64,000 bases of DNA from Filimonas zeae (GTDB lineage Bacteria; Bacteroidota; Bacteroidia; Chitinophagales; Chitinophagaceae). The first letter of the stretch is position 1; each line of letters opens with the position of its first letter. This document shows, piece by piece, positions 42,819 through 54,034 of the stretch. The stretch lies in NCBI RefSeq assembly GCF_014641615.1, contig NZ_BMIB01000003.1, forward strand, positions 1 to 64,000. Direction: 5' to 3'. The position numbers were made by a program, and so were the translations under genes. The notes under the pieces were generated by a model. That model saw only the letters and a program-made list of their open reading frames with translations. It had not been told where the DNA came from and did no database searches.

Positions 42819-43901
42819 TTATTCTGCGTATAATTCCAGGTGTGATAACACTTCTTCCGGCTTCTCAAATCTGTATTCTATTTTTTCGTTTTCTTTTACC
42901 TGGCGCAGGCCTTCCAGCAATATTTTATCGCCGGTAGAAAGTCCGTCTTTGATAATGAAAATATGTGGCAGTTCTGCTGCTATGGTAATTTCTCTGGACT
43001 TAACAGTGTTGTCTTTGTCAATCACATACACGTATTTCTTTTCCAGCACTTCAAAAGTGGCTTTCTGCGGAATTAACATGGCATTTTTAATAGGGTCTGT
43101 TACCTGTACGCTGCCGGTTTCGCCGTTTCTTAATAAACCTTTGGGGTTAGGGAAGGTGGCGCGGAAAGCAATGTTGCCTGTTTCGTTGTTAAAGTCTGCT
43201 TCTATGGTTTTTACTACACCGGTATGTTCAAACAGTTCGTGGTTGGCCATACGCAGGCTTACTTTCAGTTTGCCCTGTGCTTTAACCATTTGCTGGTAGT
43301 TAAGGTATTCCTGTTCAGACACGTTAAAGTATACCCACATCTGGCTGTTATCGCTCAGGTCGGTCAGTAATTCCCCTTCTTCCACCAGGCTTCCCAGTTT
43401 CATGTGCAGCCTGTCTATAAGGCCATCAAAAGGCGCTCTTATTTCCGTAAAAGCCAGGTGTACTTTAGATAACTGTAACTCTGCTTTAGCTTTAGCCAGT
43501 TTGGCTTTGGCCATAGCCAGTTCGTTTTTAGATACAATGTTTTTTTCTGCCAGGGGCTGTGTGTTCTGCACTTCAATTTCAGCGGCATTTACTTCGGCCT
43601 GCGACTTTTCCATTTCTGCTTCGTACAACTGCGGCATAATTTTAAACAGCAGCTGGCCTTTTTTTACAAACTGACCTTCATCTACATAAATGCCCTGGAG
43701 GTAGCCTTTTTCCTGGGTTCTGATTTCTGTGTTGCGGATAGAACGTATCTGCGATACGTATTCTTTGGTAATAGTGGTGTCCATTACCGCGGGACTGGTT
43801 ACAAGGAATTTTGTAGCCTCTTCTTTCTTTTCGGTTTTAGGTTTGCAGCTTGTATGGCAAATAATGGCATACAGGCTCAGGAACATGAGGATTCTCTTCA
43901 T
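42819..43901 (-). CDS. RND efflux periplasmic adaptor (HlyD/AcrA family lipoprotein)
   Basis: 360 residues from the ATG at 43901, which opens a lipoprotein signal (IICHTSCKPK). A longer frame upstream adds 24 non-signal residues and was set aside. Features: lipoyl-like halves (GYLQGIYVDEGQFVKKGQLLFKI and HLAFTEIRAPFDGLID), an alpha-hairpin, a beta-barrel (SVQVTDPIKNAMLIPQKA) and a membrane-proximal domain. Joins the inner-membrane pump to the outer-membrane channel. First gene of the three-gene operon, 24 bp before the permease. Confidence 0.94.
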   Translation of the reverse strand: MKRILMFLSLYAIICHTSCKPKTEKKEEATKFLVTSPAVMDTTITKEYVSQIRSIRNTEIRTQEKGYLQGIYVDEGQFVKKGQLLFKIMPQLYEAEMEKSQAEVNAAEIEVQNTQPLAEKNIVSKNELAMAKAKLAKAKAELQLSKVHLAFTEIRAPFDGLIDRLHMKLGSLVEEGELLTDLSDNSQMWVYFNVSEQEYLNYQQMVKAQGKLKVSLRMANHELFEHTGVVKTIEADFNNETGNIAFRATFPNPKGLLRNGETGSVQVTDPIKNAMLIPQKATFEVLEKKYVYVIDKDNTVKSREITIAAELPHIFIIKDGLSTGDKILLEGLRQVKENEKIEYRFEKPEEVLSHLELYAE

Positions 43902-44078
43902 ATTATTATGGGTTCTAAAAAATGTTGAATGATATTGCCGGCCGGCATTGCGGTTTAGGTATGTGCATGGCACAGGGAATGTTATAACGCAACACCACAG
44001 GGCACGGTAGCCGACGTAAAAACGGATGTGAACGGGAAATGCAAATGCTTCCGTACACTGCTAAACGGTATTACAGCA

Positions 44079-44498
44079 TCAGATTCTGAATACGCAGTGC
44101 AGGAGATACTTAAAAGAAGATGAGTAAGAAAGATGCTCGCAAACGGGCAGGCGGTTGTGCTGGTTAAGGCTGGTAAACCCGGGGGTAAAGGTGTAGAAGA
44201 GGGCTACTGCAAAGTGGCTTAACTCCAGGTACTTTTTAGAAGATGATGTAAGGTCTTCTTCGTCTTCCAGCTCTTCATTCTTGCTTTCACTCTCTTTTTT
44301 CTTTACCGGGTGGGCTTGTTTAAAGGTGTCCCGTGTAATTTTTGTGTGAGAGGTTTGCGTGAAAGAAGTAAAGTCAGACAGCGTTTCGATAGGGTAGAAG
44401 CCAGGTGTGTATTGTTGCAGACTGGCATGCAGATGATCGTTCCCCCTTACCAGGAGGAAACACAGAGATAGAATAAGTCTGATAAAAAATCTCTTCAT
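44079..44498 (-). CDS. Small secreted protein of unknown function
   Basis: 139 residues from the ATG at 44498, which starts a signal peptide (FFIRLILSLCFLLVRG). The middle is acidic/Lys-rich (KKKESESKNEELEDEEDL) and probably disordered; the C-terminus has a hydrophobic, His/Tyr/Cys-containing segment (LPVCEHLSYSSSFKYLLHC). I do not recognise a family. Lies 177 bp upstream of the RND operon on the same strand, so it may be cotranscribed and could be an accessory factor; this is inference only. Confidence 0.5.
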   Translation of the reverse strand: MKRFFIRLILSLCFLLVRGNDHLHASLQQYTPGFYPIETLSDFTSFTQTSHTKITRDTFKQAHPVKKKESESKNEELEDEEDLTSSSKKYLELSHFAVALFYTFTPGFTSLNQHNRLPVCEHLSYSSSFKYLLHCVFRI

Positions 44499-44767
44499 CG
44501 GGGCCCAAAGTAACATGAAGTTTGTTAAATAGTCAAACCTCTGAATTGTTAAAAATCAATAGCCTTCTAAAAATAACAATAGCTTCCCTGCAATGGAAAG
44601 CTATGAATCAAATACTGCCAAACACGTGTACTCATTTCAACTAAAATGATTCATCGCTTCCGGCAAGTACAGTAAAATTAACTGCACAATCTTATTGGCT
44701 CCAAGTTTTTGCTTACTTATTTTATTTTCTGAAAGTATGATTTTGAGGGTAGGAGGGTGTTTGGGTA

Positions 44768-46906
44768 TTATATCCCGGCCCGGTTTTCTTCTTCCGCTTT
44801 ACGTATTTGCCGGGCTTTGTAGGTGGAGCGGCCCCAGCTATAGCTAACGGTAATTACCAGCTGTTGCACACCGGGCCAATGCGATAGCCGGTTGTTGATA
44901 ATACTCTTTTCACGGAATATGCGGGTTACTGTATAGGTGTTGAACAGATCGTAATAATTAATGCGGGTATTCAATTTGTTTTTCAACCAGCTTTTTTGCA
45001 GGCCCAGGTCCAGGTTAGATACGGGTTTGCCCATGTACAATCCGTCACCGCGTGGTGAGGTGTAGTAGTAATACACCTCAGCCGTAAAACCTTTGGGTAA
45101 GGTAAATACCTGTGTGGTAGCAGTGGTGAATGCAGTTATAGGAATGGCGTACGTGGCGTTGTGGTAAGGGGTGGGTTCTTTTTTATAGTATCCGTTTATA
45201 TTATAGTTCATCTTCCACCAGGGGGTTACGGTTATGGGAAAGCTTATTTCCAGACCGGCAAAATGGTTGTAAGGCAGGTTTCTGCCCAGGTAGGCCAGTT
45301 CGTTGGTAATGGGGTTGTATTCCGGGTAACGGGTGGCAGGATCTGTTTCCTTACCTATATGTGCGGAAGCTGTAAAACGTTTCTGGTTCCAGGAAAGGGT
45401 GAGCTGGCTGGTGGCAGATGAACGGAGATAGGGGTTGCCTACCCAGTAGTTGAGGGGGCTGAAGTAAAAGCGGAAGGGATTAAGCTGTGAAAAATCGGGC
45501 CGGGTAATGCGACGGGTGAATGCCATGTTGAGTTGTTGGCTGGCAGAGAAAGCATAATTGATATTGAGGGAGGGAAGCCAGTTAAGGTAGTCTCTTTTTG
45601 TAAGCGGGTCTTTGGTAAAAGCATCGGCGCTGGTATAGGTGTGTTCGGCGCGGAGGCCTGCTGTTATACTGATATTACTGAACTGTTTTTTGTAATTCAG
45701 ATAACCGGCGGTTATATATTCTTTATACAGAAAGCCGTTGCTGCGGCCGCTGTCTGGCTGAAATTGACCGCTGATAGCGAGCGTATCATACCGCAGGTTG
45801 TTGTGGGTGGTGGTAAAGGAAATGCGTGCACCTGCGCTCCATTCGCCTTTTAGTAACCTGCCGCTGATATCGGTTTGGGCAGTGCGGATAGTTACCTCAT
45901 TTTTCAGGGCTGTTTTCCAATAAGATAGTAATTGGTTATTACGGGTGTTGGTGTTCTGTATGTTTTCCTGCTGCTGGTTGCTGATTTTTAGCAGAGAGGC
46001 AAAAAATGTCCATTGTGTTTGCTTCCATTGCAGTGTATGGTTGAGGTTGGCGGCATAGTTGTTTTGTTGCAGGTGCGCATTGTTATGGGAGCTGGTGTGC
46101 GATACCAGGTGGGTGGCTGTAGAGTCGGTTGTGCGCAGGGTATTCTCTGAAAATATGTCTCTGTTGATGCGGAAGGCCCTCAGTTGCAGTTCCAGCTGAT
46201 GCCGGGTACTGAAACTGTATTCTGTATTCAGCTGATAATTAAAGTTGTTGTTGTTGGTGCGTGTATCTGTATTGGTGGCCATAATGTTGGTGTTAAATAA
46301 ATGCTGGTACGCCTTATAGCCGCGTATGGTATTTCCTCCGGTATGGCCCAGCCGGGCTGTATAAGCCAGGCGCGGTGTTTTATAAGTAAGCAGCAGGTTG
46401 TTATCCGTCAGTGTATAGGCGTTGCGTTGCAGGCGGGAGGTAAGGGAGCCTTTCCAGCCCAGGGTTTGGTCGGGCTTCAGCCGTATATTAATAATACCCT
46501 TAAAGGTGGCATCGTATTGGGCGGAGGGGGTATTCATTACCTCTATGGAGGTAATCATATCCGCTGGCAGGGTGTTGAGGTAGTTGAGCAATTCTTCGGG
46601 GCTCATGGGCACGGGTTTGCCGTTGATGAAAACGGTGGGGGCTATTCTGCCAGATAACAGCAGATTCCCTTCACCACTTACTTCCAGTCCGGGTATTTTT
46701 TTCATTACATCCAATGCATTGGAAGCTGATTTAAACAGGCTGTTGCCGGCTATGTTTACTATCAGTTTATCTGCCTGCCGCTGAAAGGCCGGGCGATGGC
46801 CGGTTACCACCACCTGTTGCAGGTGCGCGGTATCGGTGTTGATTTGTGCGGTTGCTGTAAGGGTGGTTGCGGCCAGCAGGCTGCTGAGGAGTGTTCGGTA
46901 TGCCAT
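44768..46906 (-). CDS. TonB-dependent outer-membrane receptor (OMP_b-brl_3 type)
   Basis: 712 residues from the ATG at 46906, which opens the signal peptide YRTLLSSLLAATTLTATAQ; the frame is open 57 bp further up. There is no carboxypeptidase-like domain: the mature protein begins directly with LQQVVVTGHRP and a plug (NALDVMKKIPGLEVSGEGNLLLSGR, VFINGKPVPM, SIEVMNTPSAQYDATFKGIINI), then a beta-barrel ending VSYSWGRS. Unlike SusC it has no SusD partner. Likely imports a small ligand such as a metal chelate or peptide. An AraC-type membrane regulator is encoded just upstream on the same strand. Confidence 0.88.
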   Translation of the reverse strand: MAYRTLLSSLLAATTLTATAQINTDTAHLQQVVVTGHRPAFQRQADKLIVNIAGNSLFKSASNALDVMKKIPGLEVSGEGNLLLSGRIAPTVFINGKPVPMSPEELLNYLNTLPADMITSIEVMNTPSAQYDATFKGIINIRLKPDQTLGWKGSLTSRLQRNAYTLTDNNLLLTYKTPRLAYTARLGHTGGNTIRGYKAYQHLFNTNIMATNTDTRTNNNNFNYQLNTEYSFSTRHQLELQLRAFRINRDIFSENTLRTTDSTATHLVSHTSSHNNAHLQQNNYAANLNHTLQWKQTQWTFFASLLKISNQQQENIQNTNTRNNQLLSYWKTALKNEVTIRTAQTDISGRLLKGEWSAGARISFTTTHNNLRYDTLAISGQFQPDSGRSNGFLYKEYITAGYLNYKKQFSNISITAGLRAEHTYTSADAFTKDPLTKRDYLNWLPSLNINYAFSASQQLNMAFTRRITRPDFSQLNPFRFYFSPLNYWVGNPYLRSSATSQLTLSWNQKRFTASAHIGKETDPATRYPEYNPITNELAYLGRNLPYNHFAGLEISFPITVTPWWKMNYNINGYYKKEPTPYHNATYAIPITAFTTATTQVFTLPKGFTAEVYYYYTSPRGDGLYMGKPVSNLDLGLQKSWLKNKLNTRINYYDLFNTYTVTRIFREKSIINNRLSHWPGVQQLVITVSYSWGRSTYKARQIRKAEEENRAGI

Positions 46907-47028
46907 TGCCCGTGTTTGCGTAAACCTAACAAGGCTATTGGCTGGCAGCGTCTGGTTTTGCAATTCCGGCGTACGGATTTATAAAACCGTACGTGTACGT
47001 ATGTTGAACTATACAGAGAATCAGAAAG

Positions 47029-48102
47029 TTAGGTGTTGGTGGTTTTTCCCTGGTTTTCCTTGTAAAAGGCCGGTGTAGTATCTTTTACTTTTTTGAATGC
47101 AGCGTAAAATGTAGATTTTGAATTGTAGCCCACTTCGTATCCAATGGCTTCCAGTGTAAGGTGGGAGTGGGTGGTGATAAGCCGGCAGGCGGCATGAATG
47201 CGGTACTCATTCATATAGGCAGAGAAGCTTTTACCCATATTGTCGTTCAGTAGCTGCGATAACTGGTGGGCGGAAATGTTTATTTTCTGTGCCAGATCAC
47301 TCAGTTTCAGATGAGGGTTTTTGTACAGTTCTTTTTCCTGCAGCGCTTTTTCCAGTTTTTCTATCCATACCTGCGCCTCATTATCGGGTATTTTCTTTTT
47401 TGTACGTTCTGTTATAATGGCGGTTTGTACCTGTAAAATACTTTCCAGCTGGTTGTTTTGCAGGTAAAACAGAAAAGAGAGATAAAGGAAAAAGGAAAAA
47501 GTAAGCGCCCCGCTGATATAAATACTGCATACCCGCATAGCCAGCACGTACAGGGTAAATATACAGGCGGCAGCCAGGAATACCAGTAGTCTGAACTGCC
47601 GGGTAGCTTTTAAGCTTTTAGAAGGTATAATGGGTAATTGATAATCTTTCCACAGCAAATATCCGGCAACCGCTGTGTACAGGCCCCATTGCAGATAAAT
47701 AAGCTGTATAATAATGCCGTTCCACAATTGGGGATATACCTGATAGGGTAGCCGTATACCACCTATTAGTACTATGGCGGCCAGTGTGCCCCAATGCCAT
47801 TTCCAGGAAGGTCGTGGGTTGAGGTGGGACTCGATGGACGACCTTATAAAGAACAGGAGCGAAGGGCCGATGAAAAAGCAGGCAGATAGGCCCAGTTGCT
47901 TGTAAATGGGAGGCAGTTGCGGGTTAAAATACACCACTACGGATTTGGCCACCCGCAGGCTCATAGCCAGTAATAACAGGCCCAGAAATACTGCGGGCAT
48001 GGACTTTCTTTTGCGGCTTATAAACAGGTAAATGCTCAGTAACAGGCCATTTGCTGCGCCAAGGGCGCTGGTAAGAAAAAGTAGTTGCTGGCCGGTATTC
48101 AT
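47029..48102 (-). CDS. Membrane-anchored AraC family regulator
   Basis: 357 residues: seven or so hydrophobic segments in residues 1-215 (for example FLTSALGAANGLLLSIYLFI and LGLSACFFIGPSLLFFI), then a cytoplasmic AraC DNA-binding domain (about 255-350: LSDLAQKINISAHQLSQLLND, FSAYMNEYRIHAACRLI, LTLEAIGYEVGYNSKSTFYAAFKKV). The 7-helix/AraC arrangement is common in Bacteroidota, where it often controls a neighbouring TonB receptor. The receptor gene starts 122 bp downstream on the same strand, which supports that link. Confidence 0.92.
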   Translation of the reverse strand: MNTGQQLLFLTSALGAANGLLLSIYLFISRKRKSMPAVFLGLLLLAMSLRVAKSVVVYFNPQLPPIYKQLGLSACFFIGPSLLFFIRSSIESHLNPRPSWKWHWGTLAAIVLIGGIRLPYQVYPQLWNGIIIQLIYLQWGLYTAVAGYLLWKDYQLPIIPSKSLKATRQFRLLVFLAAACIFTLYVLAMRVCSIYISGALTFSFFLYLSFLFYLQNNQLESILQVQTAIITERTKKKIPDNEAQVWIEKLEKALQEKELYKNPHLKLSDLAQKINISAHQLSQLLNDNMGKSFSAYMNEYRIHAACRLITTHSHLTLEAIGYEVGYNSKSTFYAAFKKVKDTTPAFYKENQGKTTNT

Positions 48103-48258
48103 AAGTAGTGTGTTTTGCTGCTTAACAAATCTAAGTGATTGTTTTTTGTTAGTGGCGTTTTTGGGATCAGCGGCTTTTTGCAGGTATGCCGGGTGTTTTT
48201 GTTTGATTATTACAATTATCTATTTGATTTGTCTAATGCGCCTGTTTTCAGGTATACT

Positions 48259-48266
48259 TATTTTTG
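48259..48266 (+). promoter_or_regulatory. Candidate -7 element of the MFS gene
   Basis: TATTTTTG matches TAnnTTTG and lies 24 bp upstream of the ATG at 48291. The -33 element is not clear. Confidence 0.45.
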
Positions 48267-48290
48267 TAGTGCAGATTTAAAGAAGCGTAT

Positions 48291-49499
48291 ATGTTACAAA
48301 GTGCGTCTGAGAGAAGAAAGAGACTGGCAACCATTCTGGCATTTATTTCCATTCCTTTATCTGGTTTTGTAACCGATATTTATTTGCCTTCTTTCCCTTC
48401 CATGGCCAACAGCCTTGGGGTGGCGGAAAGTAATATTCAGCTTACCCTTACCTGTTTTTTTATGAGCTACGGTATTTCGCAGCTGTTTGTGGGCAGCTTG
48501 CTGGATAGCATTGGCCGTTTTAAGCCTGCTATGTATGCATTGGGTGTGCTGATTGTATCCAGCGTGGTAATAGGTTTAACCAAAGATATTCAACTGATTT
48601 GCCTGCTGCGGGTATTGCAGGGCATTGCAGTGGCTTTTGTGGTGGTAGCCAAGCGGGCGTTTTTTGTGGATTTGTATTCGGGCGATAAACTGAAGCATTA
48701 CCTGAGTTATTTTACCATCACCTGGTCGCTGGGGCCCATTGTTGCTCCGTTTTTAGGTGGTTACCTGCAAAAGTTGTTTAACTGGCAGAGCAATTTCTAT
48801 TTTATTGCCGCTTACGCTTTACTGATGCTGGTGGCAGAGTTGCTGGTAAGTGGTGAAACCATGGCAGTACGTAAGCCTTTTCAGCTGAAGCGTATTAAAG
48901 ATAATTACGGCATGATGCTGGGTAACCGGGTATTTGTGCTGGGCATATTTACGCTGGGGCTGGCTTACTCGGTAGTAATGGTGTTTAATATTGCCGGCCC
49001 GTTTGTAATAGAAAACTATTTTCATTACAATTCTATTGTAATTGGTTACTGTACGCTGGTGCTGGGCTTTTCGTGGATGATTGGTGGTATTATAGCCAAG
49101 CGACTTACTGCGCTGGACTTTAACCGAAAGGTGACTGGCTCTGCCACTTTGCAGTTGTGCTTAATTGTAGTGTTACTGCTGGTGGGGTTACAAAGTCATC
49201 AGTTGTGGAGCTTTATGCTGCTGGCTTTTTTTATTCATATCTGTTCCGGTTTTTTATATACCCTGCATTTTACCAGCACCATGCTGTGCTTTCCGCAACA
49301 TGCGGGTATGACCAGTGGACTTATGGGCGGTATGGTGTATCTGATTACTTCGCTGTTTAGCTTTTTGTTATCCATCACAGGTAAAATAAATACGCAGCAG
49401 GATATAGTAACCCGGTATATGGCAATATCTGCATTGCTGGTAGGGGTGGTATGGTATACGGTATATAAGCGTAAGGCGGCGGCGGTAGCGCTGCAATAG
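48291..49499 (+). CDS. MFS exporter, Bcr/CflA-like (DHA1)
   Basis: 402 residues with about twelve membrane helices. The N-terminal signature FVTDIYLPSFPSMANSLGV and FFMSYGISQLFVGSLLDSIGRFKPAMYALGV (motif A region) match the Bcr/CflA drug-exporter group, as do AKRAFFVDLYSG and SLGPIVAPFLGGYLQ (motif C-like). Probably proton-driven export of small drug-like compounds. Divergent from the AraC-type regulator across 188 bp, so the regulator could also affect it. Substrate unknown. Confidence 0.9.
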   Translation: MLQSASERRKRLATILAFISIPLSGFVTDIYLPSFPSMANSLGVAESNIQLTLTCFFMSYGISQLFVGSLLDSIGRFKPAMYALGVLIVSSVVIGLTKDIQLICLLRVLQGIAVAFVVVAKRAFFVDLYSGDKLKHYLSYFTITWSLGPIVAPFLGGYLQKLFNWQSNFYFIAAYALLMLVAELLVSGETMAVRKPFQLKRIKDNYGMMLGNRVFVLGIFTLGLAYSVVMVFNIAGPFVIENYFHYNSIVIGYCTLVLGFSWMIGGIIAKRLTALDFNRKVTGSATLQLCLIVVLLLVGLQSHQLWSFMLLAFFIHICSGFLYTLHFTSTMLCFPQHAGMTSGLMGGMVYLITSLFSFLLSITGKINTQQDIVTRYMAISALLVGVVWYTVYKRKAAAVALQ

Positions 49500-49543
49500 T
49501 TGAGATAGTTGTAAAGTGCTGTTGAATAAAAAGAATAAAATAT

Positions 49544-49573
49544 TTGCTTTTTAAAATCAAGTAGTTATCTTCG
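49544..49573 (+). promoter_or_regulatory. Bacteroidota promoter upstream of the leader ORF and tRNA
   Basis: TTTG (49544-49547), an 18-nt spacer, then TATCTTCG (49566-49573), one mismatch from TAnnTTTG. Transcription would begin near 49580, just before the mini-ORF. No TTTG occurs between the following terminator and the tRNA. Confidence 0.6.
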
Positions 49574-49590
49574 CTCTATCAATTAAGAAA

Positions 49591-49659
49591 ATGAAACGAA
49601 TATCTATCATAACAAACAATACTGTCATAGGAAGCATACGGCTTTCCCGTGGTTATTGA
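49591..49659 (+). CDS. 22-residue Ile-rich leader peptide (candidate)
   Basis: ATG to TGA encodes 22 residues starting MKRISIITNNTVIG. Five are Ile, and four of those use AUA (49600, 49609, 49627, 49636). It sits between a promoter and an intrinsic terminator, upstream of a tRNA whose anticodon UAU reads AUA. This is the layout of a classical attenuator leader. It could instead be an untranslated small RNA; coding is not proven. Confidence 0.4.
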   Translation: MKRISIITNNTVIGSIRLSRGY

Positions 49660-49694
49660 TTTTTGTTATGAGGTATACATCATATCAAGATATT

Positions 49695-49729
49695 AAAAGC
49701 CCCGGAGCCATATAGCACGGGGCTTTTTT
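49695..49729 (+). terminator. Intrinsic terminator/attenuator before the tRNA
   Basis: Perfect 10-bp stem AAAAGCCCCG / CGGGGCTTTT with a 13-nt loop and a six-T tract, 36 bp after the leader ORF stop and 110 bp before the tRNA. Confidence 0.88.
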
Positions 49730-49839
49730 ATGTACCTGCCTTAACGTGTTATATCCTTTCTCAAAGTGTTTACTGTTACTGCCGTCTGGTTTTAGTGGAA
49801 GAGTACCTGTATGCTGTAGTCTTCCGGAAAAGTAATTAT

Positions 49840-49913
49840 TGATGCTTAGCTCAGCTGGTTAGAGCAGGTGCCTTATACGCACAAGGTCATCGGTTCAAAT
49901 CCGATAGCATCAA
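49840..49913 (+). tRNA. tRNA-Ile, anticodon UAU
   Basis: A full cloverleaf can be drawn: acceptor TGATGCT / AGCATCA (7 perfect pairs, starting with an unusual U1-A72), D-arm GCTC/GAGC, anticodon stem GGTGC/GCACA (one G-A mismatch at 27-43), loop CTTATAC with anticodon TAT at 49874-49876, variable AGGTC, T-arm ATCGG/CCGAT with loop TTCAAAT, and discriminator A at 49913. CCA is not encoded. It would decode AUA isoleucine codons directly. Most bacteria use a lysidine-modified CAU anticodon for this, so a UAU isoacceptor is uncommon. It is preceded by a promoter, a mini-ORF and a terminator. Confidence 0.87.
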
Positions 49914-49914
49914 C

Positions 49915-50604
49915 TTAAAAACCATGTGTAACAAAACGTTCTTTGTATACACCGTTTTGTATTTTCCAGATAACTGCGTAGCCTCCGGCTCCATCGCTAT
50001 TGAGCGAATGAATGTACAATGTGTTTGATGTTTTGTCCAGATGCGCTTTCGTATGCTCCAGATTGGGCTGATATAAAGTAGCCAGGGCAGATTGGGGTAG
50101 GGTAATAGTATTTTGTCCTATTTTAACGGTAATACTCTGGTATTCTGTTTCGGGCATGTTACCGTCTGTTCCCCATATGGGTTTGTTGTCAATGCGCTCT
50201 GTCAGGCTTCCTCCGTCAATATATTTAATAGTATGCTTTTCTTTCTGAAACTTTTTTGTGGTAATTATTACCTGTATGCTGTCTTTGTTTAGTTTCAGAG
50301 AATTATGTGTTTTAGTAGTTGCCGGTATCGATGGCAGTGCCGACACCATTATATACCGGTCGTTGTATACCCATCCATCTTCTTCTCCCGGGCCTTTGGA
50401 ATAAAAGATATAGCTCCAGTTGCCCTGGTTTTCCAAACAGTAGATAAGGTGGTTGTTATGAAGTGTATCGGTTATTTTATTGCTTTTGCCTGCTCCGCTT
50501 CTCACGTTAGTGTATCCATCTTTGTCTGCAATAATTGCGAATGGCGACTGGCCCCAGGCGTTTATGGAAAAGAGAACGAACAGTAGCAGGGTTATTGTTT
50601 TCAT
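49915..50604 (-). CDS. Secreted SH3b-domain protein
   Basis: 229 residues from the ATG at 50604, which begins a signal peptide (TITLLLFVLFSINAWGQ); the frame runs 48 bp further up without a better start. Residues ~20-85 match a bacterial SH3 domain (IIADKDGYTNVRSGAGKSNKITDTL, YSKGPGEEDGWVYNDRYI). The remaining ~140 residues are beta-rich with no family I recognise. SH3b domains usually bind cell-wall or peptide ligands. The stop lies one base beyond the end of the convergent tRNA. Confidence 0.75.
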   Translation of the reverse strand: MKTITLLLFVLFSINAWGQSPFAIIADKDGYTNVRSGAGKSNKITDTLHNNHLIYCLENQGNWSYIFYSKGPGEEDGWVYNDRYIMVSALPSIPATTKTHNSLKLNKDSIQVIITTKKFQKEKHTIKYIDGGSLTERIDNKPIWGTDGNMPETEYQSITVKIGQNTITLPQSALATLYQPNLEHTKAHLDKTSNTLYIHSLNSDGAGGYAVIWKIQNGVYKERFVTHGF

Positions 50605-50876
50605 TGTTGTAAGGGTTTGCCTTTGATTGATTGGCTGTAAATGTATACTCAACAGCGCTTATCTGGTAAAAAATTATGGATGTCTCCAACAAAGTTTCCT
50701 TCCTGGCTGTATCTGAAGCTGCCCGGGTTGCTTTGATAGCCTGCGGCTTAAAATACCGTAAGAGCACGTATGATGCCGGGTGTAAAACGTGCGGGTGCCG
50801 TATTGCGCAGGAATCGGGTTGTGCTGTTGGGGAAAATGCAGACCTTTGTGCCTGCCCCATGCGGGAACTGAATACT

Positions 50877-51485
50877 ATGGAGCTATTTGCAAAAGAGTGG
50901 GATAAGGGTAAGAACTGGCTGCCGTACGACGGAGTAGTGCAGTATTACGGCGCAGTACTGCCATTGGCAGAGGCGAACCGGTATTTTAACCTGCTGATGG
51001 ATAAGATTGAATGGCGTAATGATGAAGCCATTATTATGGGTAAGAAGATTATTACCAAACGTAAGGTGGCATGGTATGGTGAGAAGCCTTTTGAGTATAC
51101 GTATTCGCGCGTATCTAAATATGCGCTGCCGTGGACGGAGGAATTGCTGACTTTAAAACAGCTGGCAGAAACGGAGAGCGGTGAAACATACAATTCCTGC
51201 CTGCTGAATTTATACCATACCGGTGATGAGGGAATGGCCTGGCATAGCGATGGGGAAACGGATCTGAAAAAAGACGGTGCTATTGCCTCGCTAAGCTTTG
51301 GTGCAGAAAGGAAATTTGCCTTTAAGCATAAAGCAACCAAAGAAAAGGTAGAGCTGGTGCTGGAACATGGCAGTCTGCTGGTTATGAAACATACTACGCA
51401 AACCCATTGGTTGCATCGGTTGCCACCTACTAAGCTGATACACGCTGCACGCATAAACCTCACTTTCCGCACCATTGTAGCGTAG
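50877..51485 (+). CDS. AlkB-type 2-oxoglutarate/Fe(II) dioxygenase (DNA dealkylation)
   Basis: 202 residues from the ATG at 50877, where the family N-terminus begins (FAKEWDKGKNWLPYDGVVQYYG). Iron and oxoglutarate residues are all present: H123 and D125 in AWHSDGE, H180 in THWLHRLPP, and R192/R198 in ARINLTFR. It oxidatively removes alkyl groups from bases such as 1-methyladenine and 3-methylcytosine. The frame remains open upstream to 50676, adding a Cys-rich 67-residue extension that does not look like AlkB; I treat this as non-coding. Divergent from the SH3b gene. Confidence 0.92.
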   Translation: MELFAKEWDKGKNWLPYDGVVQYYGAVLPLAEANRYFNLLMDKIEWRNDEAIIMGKKIITKRKVAWYGEKPFEYTYSRVSKYALPWTEELLTLKQLAETESGETYNSCLLNLYHTGDEGMAWHSDGETDLKKDGAIASLSFGAERKFAFKHKATKEKVELVLEHGSLLVMKHTTQTHWLHRLPPTKLIHAARINLTFRTIVA

Positions 51486-51604
51486 CACTTTAATACTTTC
51501 TAACCGGTATTGTGTGTCTGGTTTCCATTATTCTTCTGTATTGATAGTTTTTGACTATATAAGCATAGATTTAATCAATTACGATTATTTGCGCAGCTTC
51601 CTAA

Positions 51605-53953
<2,349 letters not shown>

Positions 53954-53996
53954 TACACCACAGACCGGGGCATGAACAACCACATCCCGGAAATAA

Positions 53997-54031
53997 AAAG
54001 AGGCGTTCCGTTTATCCGGCAACGCCTCTTT
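53997..54031. terminator. Bidirectional terminator between katG and the TPR regulator
   Basis: Perfect 11-bp stem AAAGAGGCGTT / AACGCCTCTTT with a 13-nt loop, A-rich before and T-rich after, serving both convergent genes. Confidence 0.88.
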
Positions 54032-54034
54032 GGT

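Noticed and set aside
50676-50876. Cys-rich 67-residue N-terminal extension of the AlkB-type protein
   Set aside because: It does not resemble AlkB or Ada domains, the family N-terminus begins at 50877, and the interval must also hold the promoters of two divergent genes.
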